A stretch of 64,000 nt of DNA from assembly GCF_000003815.2 (NCBI RefSeq), contig NC_049993.1:19212134-19276133 (forward strand). The letters run 5' to 3'. Below are positions 11,556 to 24,000 of this stretch, in pieces; position 1 is the first letter of the stretch, and the number at the start of each line of letters is the position of its first letter. Both the position numbers and the translations under genes were made by a program. This DNA comes from Branchiostoma floridae (Eukaryota > Chordata > Leptocardii > Amphioxiformes > Branchiostomatidae). A model generated the notes under the pieces. It was not told the DNA's origin and made no database searches. It saw only the letters and a list, made by a program, of their open reading frames with translations.

Positions 11556-11996
11556 ATTCCCCACCCATTTAAAAGGCGGTTGGAGGAGATAGTTTTTCTT
11601 CGCCTCCCAATACCGTGCTCCAGACACAGTAGATATCAACCCACTGACGTACCTAGTTACCTACCTACTTACCTACCTACCCACCTAGTCGTTGGTGGGA
11701 CAAGGTAGCCATGAAGATAGAAAGCTGTCTCCGGCCAGTCTTTCCCTAGCCAGGGCCAGCCTTCCCTGCAGACTAAGGGAGGTCCATTCTGCGATATTGT
11801 CCTGCCAAGCTTTCCGTTGACGTTGTAGCTGGCCACGGCCACAAAAAAAGCTATGGGAATACTACCTTTACATACCTCGGTCAGGCAATGAAGGTCCCCA
11901 TGTATATGATAGCACTCACAAAGTTTGCTTGCTCGCAGCTACATGTAAATCGGTACTACATGAAATCGCTTATCTGTGACATGTTTTCTTTCACAG
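11556..11996 (+). promoter_or_regulatory. Possible promoter and 5' non-coding exon of the patatin/EF-hand gene
   Basis: The first coding exon begins at 11997 after a clear acceptor (TTTTCTTTCACAG), so at least one upstream non-coding exon is required. A TTTAAAAGG motif near 11568 followed by a GC-richer stretch is a plausible TATA-type promoter. A GTAGCC near 11705 could be a donor. None of this is certain. Confidence 0.3.
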
Positions 11997-12002
11997 AAAA
12001 AA

Positions 12003-15000
12003 ATGGGCAAGAAGAAGGATAAGAAGTCTGAGAAGGCAGAGGAGACCCCGGCACCTGAAGCACCTGCAGCGGAGACACCACCGGCCGAGGAAGGTGCCCC
12101 TCCTCCGCCGCCCCCACCACCACCCCCACCACCACCGCCGCCGCCGTCTAATGGAGGTGAGACATTTTTTGCAATCTTTATCAAAATAGCATGTTGCAGA
12201 CTTTTTGCCAAGTCGGAATTGTGTTGGCATTTACATATATACTCCTCCAGGGAGAATTGCTCTAAAAGTTGAGTATAGCAATTTAAAAAAAGAACATAGT
12301 TCGAAATCTTGCTCACAAACAATTATCATCAAGGAGCTTTAGTCTTTAGAGTTTAGACTAGATATCACGAGAGTCAATACATGTGTACAGCTAATATGCA
12401 TAGGCATTCACAAATAGTAATCATGATTGACATGTTGTCTTGGAGTTCATTGTGGGTCATTTAACAGTTCAATTAAAAAAGGGAATAGCAGAATACCTAT
12501 TCAAACTTCATCCGCAGAAGGCACTATTTTCACTGGCATTTCTACATTTGTTTGCTACTTTGTATGTTTGAAGCATAACGCAACTGTCTTCTGCTACTGC
12601 ACTGCTCTGGGCCGAATCAGTCAAGTCCATGCCCCCATTGTAAGATGGGAAGAGATGATAATTATGAAATTCCTTTCCAGCTACTGCCGCCGAGGATGAC
12701 CCTACCCGCGCATTAGATGACGTAGTGGCAGCGGCAGAAAAAGGTGACAAAAGCACGTAGTCAGGCTGTTTGCTGGGTACAACATGTTCTAACTTCTAAC
12801 AGAGTGACGAGTGTTTTAGGGTACACATTCTTGGAAAGGTCCACCACTCTAAAACTACTGACAGCATCCTCGGTGATGTGACTCACTCACTGCCATCTCC
12901 ACTGCCAACAGGTGAAACATACGCATGAAAAAAGACAGCTTCACGAATTTCTTTGCACAACTTTCTGAGATATTGAAGATGTCTCTTTTTCTTTAGATGA
13001 TGCAGCAGTAGTGGATGACGGCAATGCGATGGAAGCAACCATCACCTTTAACGGGGAGGAGGAGATACCAGCAGAAGGAGGTGATCTGATTCTTTCATTA
13101 TCTTTGATGAGGAGGTTCCGACTTCATCGTCGCTTGTCTGTTTGTCTTCTTTGAATAATAAAGAATAAACTGGCAGAACAATTCATTACCAGCACATCTA
13201 ACTGGGAAAACCAGTTGAGTTGAACGTGTCGAAGTCACTACTTCAACAGTTTTGTCATATGGACAGACATGTAAAACCTACCTATTATCCTTTACCCTTT
13301 TCTCCAGCTACCGACAACACGGAGTTTTATAAGAAACTGTCGGATGACGAGGCCAGCGAAAAAGCCTCTCTGCCCCCGGAGGAGGGGAAACCCGTGGAGA
13401 GGACTCCTTCCTTCTTGGAGAGGATGTCCCGAAGATTCAGCTTCAAGAAGTCGGAAAACAACGGCGAGCCGAAGCCCAAGAAAGCCGGCCCCTTCGCAGG
13501 CATGATGGCCATCCTTAAAGAAACGTCGAAAATGCCGCCGAAGGATAACAACGCCAAGGCGCTGGCCAAGCCGAACATGATGGATAATCTGTTCTCCAAG
13601 TTCCGGCCCAACAAGAGGATCGAGTTTAATCTGGAGGGGCTGCTGGATGATGACGTCAGAGGGAAGTACGCGCGCTACGACTTTCCGTTTGAGAACCTGG
13701 TGCTGGAGGGTGCCGGGGGGCACCGGGGACTGGCGTACGCCGGGGCAGCCAAGGTGCGTCTTGGTGAAAACTGCACATTTTTGACTTGATACAAAAGCTA
13801 ATCCACAGGATATAAGATATAATGGTCAGAGATTCCGAACAGCATCCACTGTTTTTGCATTTTGCCGCCTTAGCGGCAAAATGCTCTGAGGCCAGAATAG
13901 TGGCCGTTGTGATGTTGAGATGAACGGACCTGTTCAATTCATGCCAAACATTTATATACCTTCTAAAACAGGCATTTCTTTAGCATTGTCGCATTGGCGC
14001 AGTGGTAAAATTTACGCATTCTAAACTAATGCACCCGGTTCGAATCCGGGGAGGTATTTTTTTCAACTTTTTTTTTTCTTTTTTACATCCATTAAAATAC
14101 TAATTTTTACATCCATTAGGCCATACCAATTTAATTTGTTGCTTCTCGGAATCGCCGCTTCTATTTTTCCCAATTTCAAAAAAAAAAAAAAAATCCAAAA
14201 AAAATTCCTGTAACGTTACGGTAACGTTAACGTTAACGCAAGTTGCTGGACTTGAAACAAACTTTGGTTCAGTTGAAAATAAAAGAACTTCTGAAACTAG
14301 TACTGGACTTGCAAAATAACTATCACCTGCTTATGTTCTCCTTTATGTTGTAAATCATCGAAAACCACCCATAGATCGTTAAATTTGTGCTTGAAAAAGA
14401 CGAAAATGTTGCAGTGGGACAAACAAAATGGCAGCTGCCATATTTGGAAATGGCTTGGCCAATGCTGCCATATTTGGAAATGGCTTGGCCAATGCTGCCA
14501 TATTTGGAAATGGCTTCATTAATATGGAATGAGTACACTAACGCCCTCAAGCGATTTTTATTCAATCTGCAGCTTTCACAAAGAGAATACAATGATGTTT
14601 CAGGCACTATCTATTCTTTGGGGTGAAATTAAGTCAATTTATTGTTCTTGTTGCTACATTAGACATTATACTATGCTGAAAAAGTTTTTCAACCTTCTTA
14701 AAGGTTTTTAAAAGTTGTGTGTGCTGAAATACTCTATGTTTTTGTCTTTATTACTAAGCATTATTACAGCAATGTTACTGTGAATACTTAAGCAATACTG
14801 ATTGCACATAATTTTCCATTTGTATTGCTAAAATTCCACGTAAAGTGTATGACAAAATGCAAATTTTGCATGTAAGTGTAACTGGATCTACCACACATAC
14901 ATGTATACACCAGATTACTATTATTATCATTATATACCATTGGTTCAAGTCTGGAATTACGAACCTGAAACTTTGGACCTGACTGAACCCAGAGTTGTTG

Positions 15001-18000
15001 CAAGTTTTTTTTTTTTTCGCCCTGTCGCTTCAACTTTTTTCTGAAAAAATCCGAGAACCAACAAATTAAATTGGTATGGCCTTATTATACTAATGAACAA
15101 TACTTTTGTACAGAACATTAAAACTCACCTTTGCACCTCTTCTACTGCATTTTTCCGCAGTTGGGATGTTTGAATGAACGAACCGTGAGACGTGCGATAC
15201 TCTGCGTATATGTTTCTTTCTAACTTTCCATAAAATGCCCATACAACATCTATATCACAGAATTACACAAGAACAAACTGATTTTCTCGAAAATAACTGC
15301 ATACTGGATAACAAAAAGTTTCAGGAAACATATTCATTTTCATATTCCAGGACATAACTCATTTGCATATTTGTGAATCTCTCCATGCGCCCATATCAGG
15401 TTTTTTATTCTGTTCTATTTATATGACATTCTAATAACTAGAAAAAAAAAACATTCACACACGCAAACCTTGGCAAAATGCCAGCTTTTTTAAAAGCACT
15501 TGTTTTTATTGATAGAAGGGTGCTGTTTGAACTGTTTCTGTTATTCTAAGGTGGGCTAAAACTATTATAGTTATTGAACCAGTAACTTCGGCCATGTAAT
15601 GTTTTATGTACTTGCCCGATAGGACAAGTGAATTTTAGAAAACTTGTTAAACCCTCCACATTCTTGAAAAGAGCCACAACTCTAAAAAAAGGCTGAAGGG
15701 TGCTGTTTGAACAGTTTCTGTTATTCTAAGGTGGACTAAAACTAGTTTTTGAATCAGTTAAAGAGTCAGATGTAAATGAAGTACCAGCTACTTGTACAAC
15801 ATGGCTGTAAATCATATTGCGCATGGAATTGAATCATTTTACATCTATATTATTGAACTAGTTAAAGTGTAATATCCAACACAAAAATTGGACTCACCCA
15901 AATTTTCGACTGAACAGCACCAGTCATTGTCAAAGTCCATTTTTTTGTGTTGGAATTTCAGTTTAACTAGTTCAATAATGACTTCTACCAACACAGATGA
16001 ACTTTCAAGTTAACATTTTACATCTAATAGTACTTAATAGTTGAAAACTTTCCCCCCAGGTCCTGCACACCATCGGAGTGTTGCAGACAATCCGGCGGTT
16101 CGCCGGGGTGGGGACGGGCGCCATCCCCGCCACACTGCTGGCGCTGGGCTGCGCACCGGAGGAGGTGGCGGGACTCACAGACGAGAGCTTCTACGTCATC
16201 TTCGAAGGTACATGTAGCTATAGAATCAATTCTATTTACTTAATATTCATTGAGGTTTACCACATTTGTGGAAGGATTGACATAACAGGTGACTATCACC
16301 TTTTCAAGATGTCAACCCGGAGACCAGACTATATATACACTCACACTAGGAAAGGGCCCCAATAGCTACTCCTTTTGTTCAGTGTGGTGGGTTAAAATAG
16401 ATTCTCATCTCTTTAATATGCCATTGTGACCCGGTTATACTGATATCGTATAATACACAATGCGCAATGTAAAACTCAGCTTATACAATTATAATTTATA
16501 TATCTTTCATTTATCTATTCTATAATTACTCAAAGTTAGAAAAGCACACATGAACATGCCAATTTCTTGTTTCTATTTTTGTCACTTCTTTGTTGTTTAG
16601 ATCATTACTATGGAGCTTTCATGATTGATGAAAGCTCCTTGTTTAGATGAATAAAAAATACAAAAAAATATGTCATAGTAAACAACAAACAAACAAAACA
16701 AAACCATGAATTTCCGTGACCCCCCCTTCCAGACAGCAAGCTGGCCTACCTCAGCATGATGCCCAACATGATTAAGGGCTTCGGCATCTACAAGGGGCAG
16801 AAGTTCTTAGACTGGCTGGGCAAGATCTTAGCAGACAAGACGGGCAACGCTGACATCACCTTCGCACAGGTACGAGGGTGGAGGAACAGATGGATGGATG
16901 AGTGAATGAATGGATGAATGAATTGATGGATGGATGAACAAATGTATGAATGAAATATGGATATAGATGAAGCAGACAAGATGCACAATGCTTGCCTAAC
17001 CATGGCACAGTTGAAGACAGTGATGATGAATGAATGAATGAATGAATGAATGAATGAATGAATGAATGAATGAATGAATGAATGAATGAGAGGCAGGGTC
17101 ATATTACTGTAGCGTGAATATTGAATGGAGCATGGCAACAGTTTGTTAGTTAAGTCTGACAAAAAAAGCAAACACAAAAACACATATGAAATGGCAGTTG
17201 TCAAGTGAAACATCCATATATTTTGTAAACTAGTAAAGGATTTAGCATAATGGATATTGCATTCTTTTGGTTCAAGAGTTGACAAGTCGCAGAACCTTAA
17301 CAACAATCACATGGCCTTATGCACATTACAAGTAGGCATATCTTTTATCAGTAGAAATGCTTGCAGTTAAATGGGACTAGATTTCAATGCCCGAACATGA
17401 TAAGTTTGAACTTGGGTGACTCCAAGTCATTTGCCGCTTTAGCTACAACTTGCTGGTCTTCCGTGCCCATGCAGTGCCTCTGCTGGTTCCTGGAGGGCGC
17501 ATCTTGTTTAATTCTTCCATCGTTTCATCCATGAAGAGGTCTGGATAGAGATCATGTCCTGGAATATAAAATATCATGTATGGTTTCAGCAAAAGGCAGC
17601 TTGATTGAAAAAGACAGTGCACCTTATCATATTGTATACAATGTATGTATATAAACACAAGACGTAGACGTGTTTACTTTAAAAACAGTGTGATAATTTT
17701 CATACCATTTGCTGCATGTATGTAGTAGCTTAGAGCCTGGTCACTTTTGTTAGGTGTTGTGCGATCCCAGACTGTGGGCCTTCTTGAGGTATAGACGCAA
17801 GTGCGTTTGTGGTACTGTCAGAAATGTAATTTGGGGGCTTCTTGGAAAGCCAACAGTCACAGAGTTTATAGATTGTTATTGTTCTGTTATTAGGTCATCA
17901 TCATCATAGCGTTCCGTGCCAGTATTGCAGCCAGGCCACGGCCTTCTCGTTAGCTTCTAGTAGGTCCTGGTTGAAGATGTTGGGGCCTAATACGCAGTCC

Positions 18001-21000
18001 TTCGTAATGTGACCCATGGTTTGGGTTGGGTGGCCACAACGACACTCAGCTGAGTTGTTGATTAGGTGTGCTGACTGCTGTCTTCAGGGGATGAATTGCA
18101 AGGAGCTTACAATATTATTGGCAATTACAAAAAGCAAACTGGGTTCTTGTTACGAAAAAGGCTCTGACAGTCGTAGAGTCTTATAGGTGGTTAATCCCTT
18201 TACAGTCTGCTTGAAAATTAAATGTTGTACAATAATGTATGACGGCCAATGACGGATGTCACCACGCTGTTATGGTGGTCCCTCTTTCTTTGACCCTGTA
18301 CACCCCCGCTGGGGTGGTATGACCCACTCTCCCTGCACTGTGTCCTGTATTCTATAGGACTATGATTGATGCCCAGTTGTCTGCCTGGTATGTACATTTC
18401 TGCAGGGCACAACATCTGCAACCTGCACTTTGTCATGCCTGCATGGTAACTGACAAACAATCTTCTTTTTTTTCTCCTGGTCTGTTTTCTGTTTTTACCT
18501 GACTATTGGACAGTCCTTGTCAGAGAAAATTACATGTTCCTGTTCAGGATTGTAATGGTTTCTTTCCCATGCAGTTGTGTCTAACAGTTCTCTACTATCA
18601 AGTAATCATTTTGCAAAATGCATGCTCAGCAAAGAAATCACCATGGAAACCCCCCAAAAAATAAAACACAATACAACATAAGGCTGTGCATAGCAATTGC
18701 TAGCTAAGTATAGGCTTAAATATTAGCTGCTGAAAATTTCCAATTGTCACTAGAATTTACCATGATATCAGAAGGCCTGATTTCCAAGCATCTAAAAGCT
18801 GATCAATTAAAGAAGCCTAGCAGTAGGGTATAATCAGGCAGCCTATTCTGAGGAACAAACTTAATCTCCAAGAAGATCCTACAGCAGCATAAGATAGTAT
18901 TAAAAACTGCCAGAGGAGTGAAGCCGGCTTAGGAGTGTGTTTCACTTGCTTGCCGGGCGTGCGGTACGCCGCCATTTTAACACTGAAGACAGGTGATGTT
19001 CTGCCGCGTGGGCGGCTTTTTTTCCAACATGCCTCAATTTTTAATAAAAAACTATCATTACCTGGCGAGGTATGACGTTTGTCGAGAGCACTGACGGGGT
19101 TAAAGTTTTCAATGTTGTGATTTAGATGAACTAGAAAGGGATTTGTCGGGTTAGCGGCCGATTCCACGGGCCGGCGGGGGTGTTGGAGGGACGTCCCCTA
19201 TGCCCGATGACCATACCATTTCCGGAGGAGCGTCCCCTAATTGAGGGAGAAACATCCCCTTTCCAAGAGGAGCGCCCCCTTGAAAGTCGAGGAGTGTCCT
19301 GTTTTCTAGAGGAGTGTGCACATTCGCGAGGGATGTCCCCATTCGATTGGTCGGGGTGTACAAGGCAAATGGGCATCTTTTAGCTGACTTCACGCCATGG
19401 CCAGTTTGGTGCTATCTTATGCCATTGTAGGATCTGCTTGGAGATTAGAACACACCTGGCACACAGGAGTACTGCTCGAAGTCTCGGACCCCAGCTTCCT
19501 GCAGAACGTCCTCGTCGACGGCGAGGTTTCCCGTGTAAGTTCTGCCGTCACGCGTCAGCATGACGTACGCGGCGTCCGCCATGATGTCAGTGGAGCGACA
19601 ACCGTCCCGGCCATGCCCCCTGACGTCTATCGCAGCTGTGCCGATTACTAGGATGTCAACATCAAGGATTGTTAGCATTTGCCAAGAGCGAAATTTTTTT
19701 GTACAGTTTCTAGAGGTGTTTATTTGTAGCTTAGCAACAGAACCCTTGAGTCTACAGGATCAGGAAGCTAAGAAATTTGGTGTGTGGGTAGGTTTTCTTC
19801 TATCAAAGAAATTCTTAGCTGTTGGGCCCCAAGGAATCAGAGATGGCAGACTTCACACCCTTACCTGGTAGGGCTTCAAACCCAGAGTCTTCAGATTCTA
19901 ATTATCACTCAACCATCCTAAACAGATGATTGAAAATCTCAATAGACTAGAACCACCATCTACCCACAGTACAACACCCCCTCTGGAGGACAATTACCCC
20001 TGCCAATAGCATGCCTGTCATGGTACATGTTTTATAATTACCACCATGAGTTGCAGAAGGGGAATTGAAAATTACTAGATCACAAATCTCTTCACTTACT
20101 TGTCCTTGGCCAAAGGGCGTTGACCCCTATCCCATCTTCCCTGAACTCCTCCGCCATCCCCAGCACACACATGGACATGCCATATTTGGCCATAGTGTAG
20201 GCTGGAAAGAAGTAGAAAAAATTTTGGGAAAACTCTTACCATTAGAACTTGAAGCTGGCACTGGGAGACTAGATTTGGTATATTGCTTTACTGGTCTATA
20301 ATGATAAAAGTACAGTTAGAGTATGAAGACAAAATTTGACAGTTTTGCCTTTTTAGTGCCAATGATGTCACAACTGATACCTCATCAACCACTCTAAAAT
20401 TCACAAAATGTTTCTGATGTTCGTTCCTTTTTTTCCCATGAATAATGAAGCAAAATAGCCAGAAACTGCTGCATTTCAGAATGCCTAAACCAGCCAACCC
20501 TAACAATGAACAAACATCCATACCAACGTTTCCCTTGAACCACTTGGCTGTCATGTTAAGGGGAGGACTGATGTTTAAGATGTGAGGGTTCTTGTGGCTC
20601 TTCTTTAAGTAGGGGAGGCACTTCTGAGACCTGGACAAGGGTGGAAAATGTCTTAAGAATATAGGATGAAGATCGAATAGTGGTCTGTATCGAATAGTGG
20701 TGGAAGAAAACAGTACGTTCTTGTGTGATCTTTTCCCAATAACTTCCCAAATGCAGTTCCTTCCTGATAAAATGAGGCTTCCCTGTCCATGGCTTAGACC
20801 ACAGCAAGTAAATCTTATGGATAATCATGTTTTTACCCGTCTTGTTTTTGCCCTGAGCGGCTCTTAAATTATATCTGGAGTCTGTAGAGGATGTGATAAA
20901 CAGAATTTACTTGCGGCCATAGCCTTATGCTCAAAAGCTTTCTGGAATGCATATGGAAGAAAACAGTGTTGTGAAGTGATGCAATTTTGCACTTCCCAAA

Positions 21001-24000
21001 AGATGGCGTTGAGCAACAGTCACTCGTTACATCATACTCAGCAGGCTTCAACAGTTTAATTGTGAATGCTTGCAAATGGTAACCGTTCACACTTATTTAA
21101 TTTGCATTCTTGCAAATGGTGTACTAAATGACACGAACGGCTTCAAACTCAGAGATACAGGGGCGAACCGGCGTTCAGGACGTTTGGGCATTTTCATTTT
21201 TACAGACTCTGAGGTAGATAAAAGTCACGTCAACTCACACCATGAAGGTTCCCCTGGTGTTGATGTTGTTCATGAGGTCGTATCTCTTCATGGGAGTCTC
21301 CAGTGTCCCAGTCAGACTGATGGCGCTGGCGTTGTTCACCAGCACGTCGATCCCTCCAAACTTCTGCACAGCCTGCTCTACTGCAGACTGGACCTGGTCC
21401 TCAAACCGGATGTCCACGATACATGGCAGACACTTTCCTCCTGCTGCCTCAACTGGGAGAGAAACAATACATTTCAACACATCCTAACCTCTAACCTTCA
21501 ACCTCTAACCCCAATTAACCGCTGCCTGAACCTGGTCCTCAGACCGGATATCCATGATAAACGGCAGGCATTTCCCTCCCGCTGCCTCAACTGAAATAAA
21601 AGAGGAGACATCCTTAGTTAAGAAACTTTAAGATTTTACAAGCATTCCTAGTTTAGAAATGAAATTCAAGTAACAGGAACTATCTGTGTCTGGTATAGGT
21701 TGATATTTTCTTGGAGCATTCTGCTAGGAACACGGTATGATAATTTGTTGTGAGTTGACAATCTGTGTTTTTATCCTGACTGTCTCCCTGTATTCATACT
21801 TGTGACTGATTACATTCTGCCTATGTTCCGACAACCATTGCACCCTAACCCAGACATAGAGTTGCCCGAAGAAGGCGTCAAACACAGGGCTGTCCTGGTC
21901 TGGTTCTTGTCAAGCCATAAGTACAAATAGAAGAGGTCCAGATCTTACAACTTTCAGAATCAACTTTCCCAAGGTATGAGAAAAAGACTCACCCTCCCTA
22001 GCTGCTGTGTAGATGGTGCCGGGGAGTTTGGGGTGGGGTTCTGCTGTCTTAGCTGCGATGACGACATTGGCTCCGTCACGAGCACACTTCAGGGCGATGG
22101 CTTTCCCTATCCCCCTGCTCGCCCCCGTGATGAAGATGGTACGACCCGCTAGCTCTCTGAAAACATCAGCATTCTTCAAACATGCATGCCTTAAAAAAAA
22201 TGTTCACGATTTATGAGCAAAAAAAGGGACATTACAATTTGCAACTGCTGTGTATTAAGAATGCTAACATCCTTAACAATTTTGGCCCAGATAGCTTGGG
22301 GCTTATGGCTCACAAATAGTAATCGAACTGGTTTGGCTCCGAGTTTCTGATAAGCTAAATCAGATGTATAACACACTGCTCTGAGTTCAGTTGTTATTAA
22401 GATTAGGCATGATTCTAACTTTAAGAAACTAAAAATGAAGCCAGCTCACCCAGTGTTTTCCATTATGGCTCCTCTTTGGTCACTGCCACTAGTGCCAGTT
22501 TGCTTACAAAACTTCCACTGGACTTTACACCTGTCTGACCTGGGGGTCATTCACCCCAGGGCTGGGTAAAAGGTCATGGGGATATACCATTCACGAAAAG
22601 GAGGGAGGTGTTATACAAGCCTGATTGTAGCATAATGTCTGTGTATCAAAAGATCAGTTCTTCCAGATCTCTTCAGTGTGACTGACGAAAGATAGAGGAT
22701 CCTATCTGAAACGTCTGACCGTTTCCAAAACCATATCCCGTAACTTGAGTAACTGCTTTTTGGCATATCTTATACCTGGATGTCTAATCTTCATCAAAGT
22801 AATGTCTGTGTACATGTATGTCTAGCTGTTGAGTTATACCTGCAATTCCTACCTCAATCTGTAGCTAAGAACTTTTTATAGCCAACAGAAGCATGTGCAT
22901 TTCCATTCATTGCTTTGAAAACCTCCTAGTTGAAGACTTTATCACTTTTGGAGATCAGTACACTCATAACCAGCTATGACTTTTCAGTCATTCAATATTC
23001 TTTATTGCCCATAGGAAATACTAGTACATGTTTGCTTTCATTTACAAGATTATACAGTTAATGTATTAAAATAATTTTTTCAACCAATGCAGGAAAAACG
23101 TGGTTAATAATCTGCCCCAAATGAGAACATGTTGTTTCTTATTACAACTTGCTAGCCTTGGCAGCCCCTGCAGTTCTGGCACCGCCCAACAGGTGGCGCC
23201 TCTTGTCCATGTCCTCTTGAGTATGGTCCAAGAAGCCACAGGGCATTAGGGGGTTGCCTGTGCAGGTAAAGCAGAAAAAGTTTGATAATGTTAATGTTCA
23301 TGCCAAAATGACCTAACAGGGGACTGCTTTTCTTACCGCAAGTTTGTTAGATAGTTTGGGAACACTTGGAAAATAAAGATCACAACAGTTCAGCAGATGA
23401 CAAGATTAATCATTGCCTTGTCTTATAACATATTGAACAGCTATCATGAACAATTGTCCTACAGCCATACATATCAATGACAAGAAAATGGGGATACATA
23501 TAGCTAATGCTCCTGACTCTACAAATTATACAATGTACAATATTTGTAGCAACCAGAGCAAACAGTTTCCTAATTAGAAGATTTACTTAATTTGATTTGA
23601 TTGGTAATGCCAGCCTTGTATGCGCTCTAGTCCATTTTTGTTGTTAGTATTCTTGTTATTCTTACATTGCGAAATGACTTTATGTTCATGTCATCTTAAG
23701 TTATATGTTTCATTATAATCTCAATTTTGTTACTTTTGATTGTCATTGTATGTAATATACAGAGCAGAAGACCTCCATAAGCTCATTGTGAGCTAAATCT
23801 TGTCCCATGCTCAAAAATGAATGCGAATAAAATAAAATAAACAGTTTCATACCTGGGACGTAGGCATACTGCTCAAAATCCTCCACTCCTGCCTCTCGTA
23901 GGACGTCCTCGTCAACAGCGAAGTTTCCCGTGAATCTCCGACTGTCTCGTGTTAGTATGAAATACGCGGCGTCCGCCATGATGTCCGCCTTACGACACAT

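Noticed and set aside
13292-13723. Minus-strand 143-codon ORF
   Set aside because: It is the antisense shadow of patatin exon 4; the plus strand has the conserved motif and splice sites.
16788-17306. Minus-strand 172-codon ORF rich in His-Ser-Phe-Ile
   Set aside because: It is the reverse translation of (GAAT)n and is antisense to a real patatin exon.
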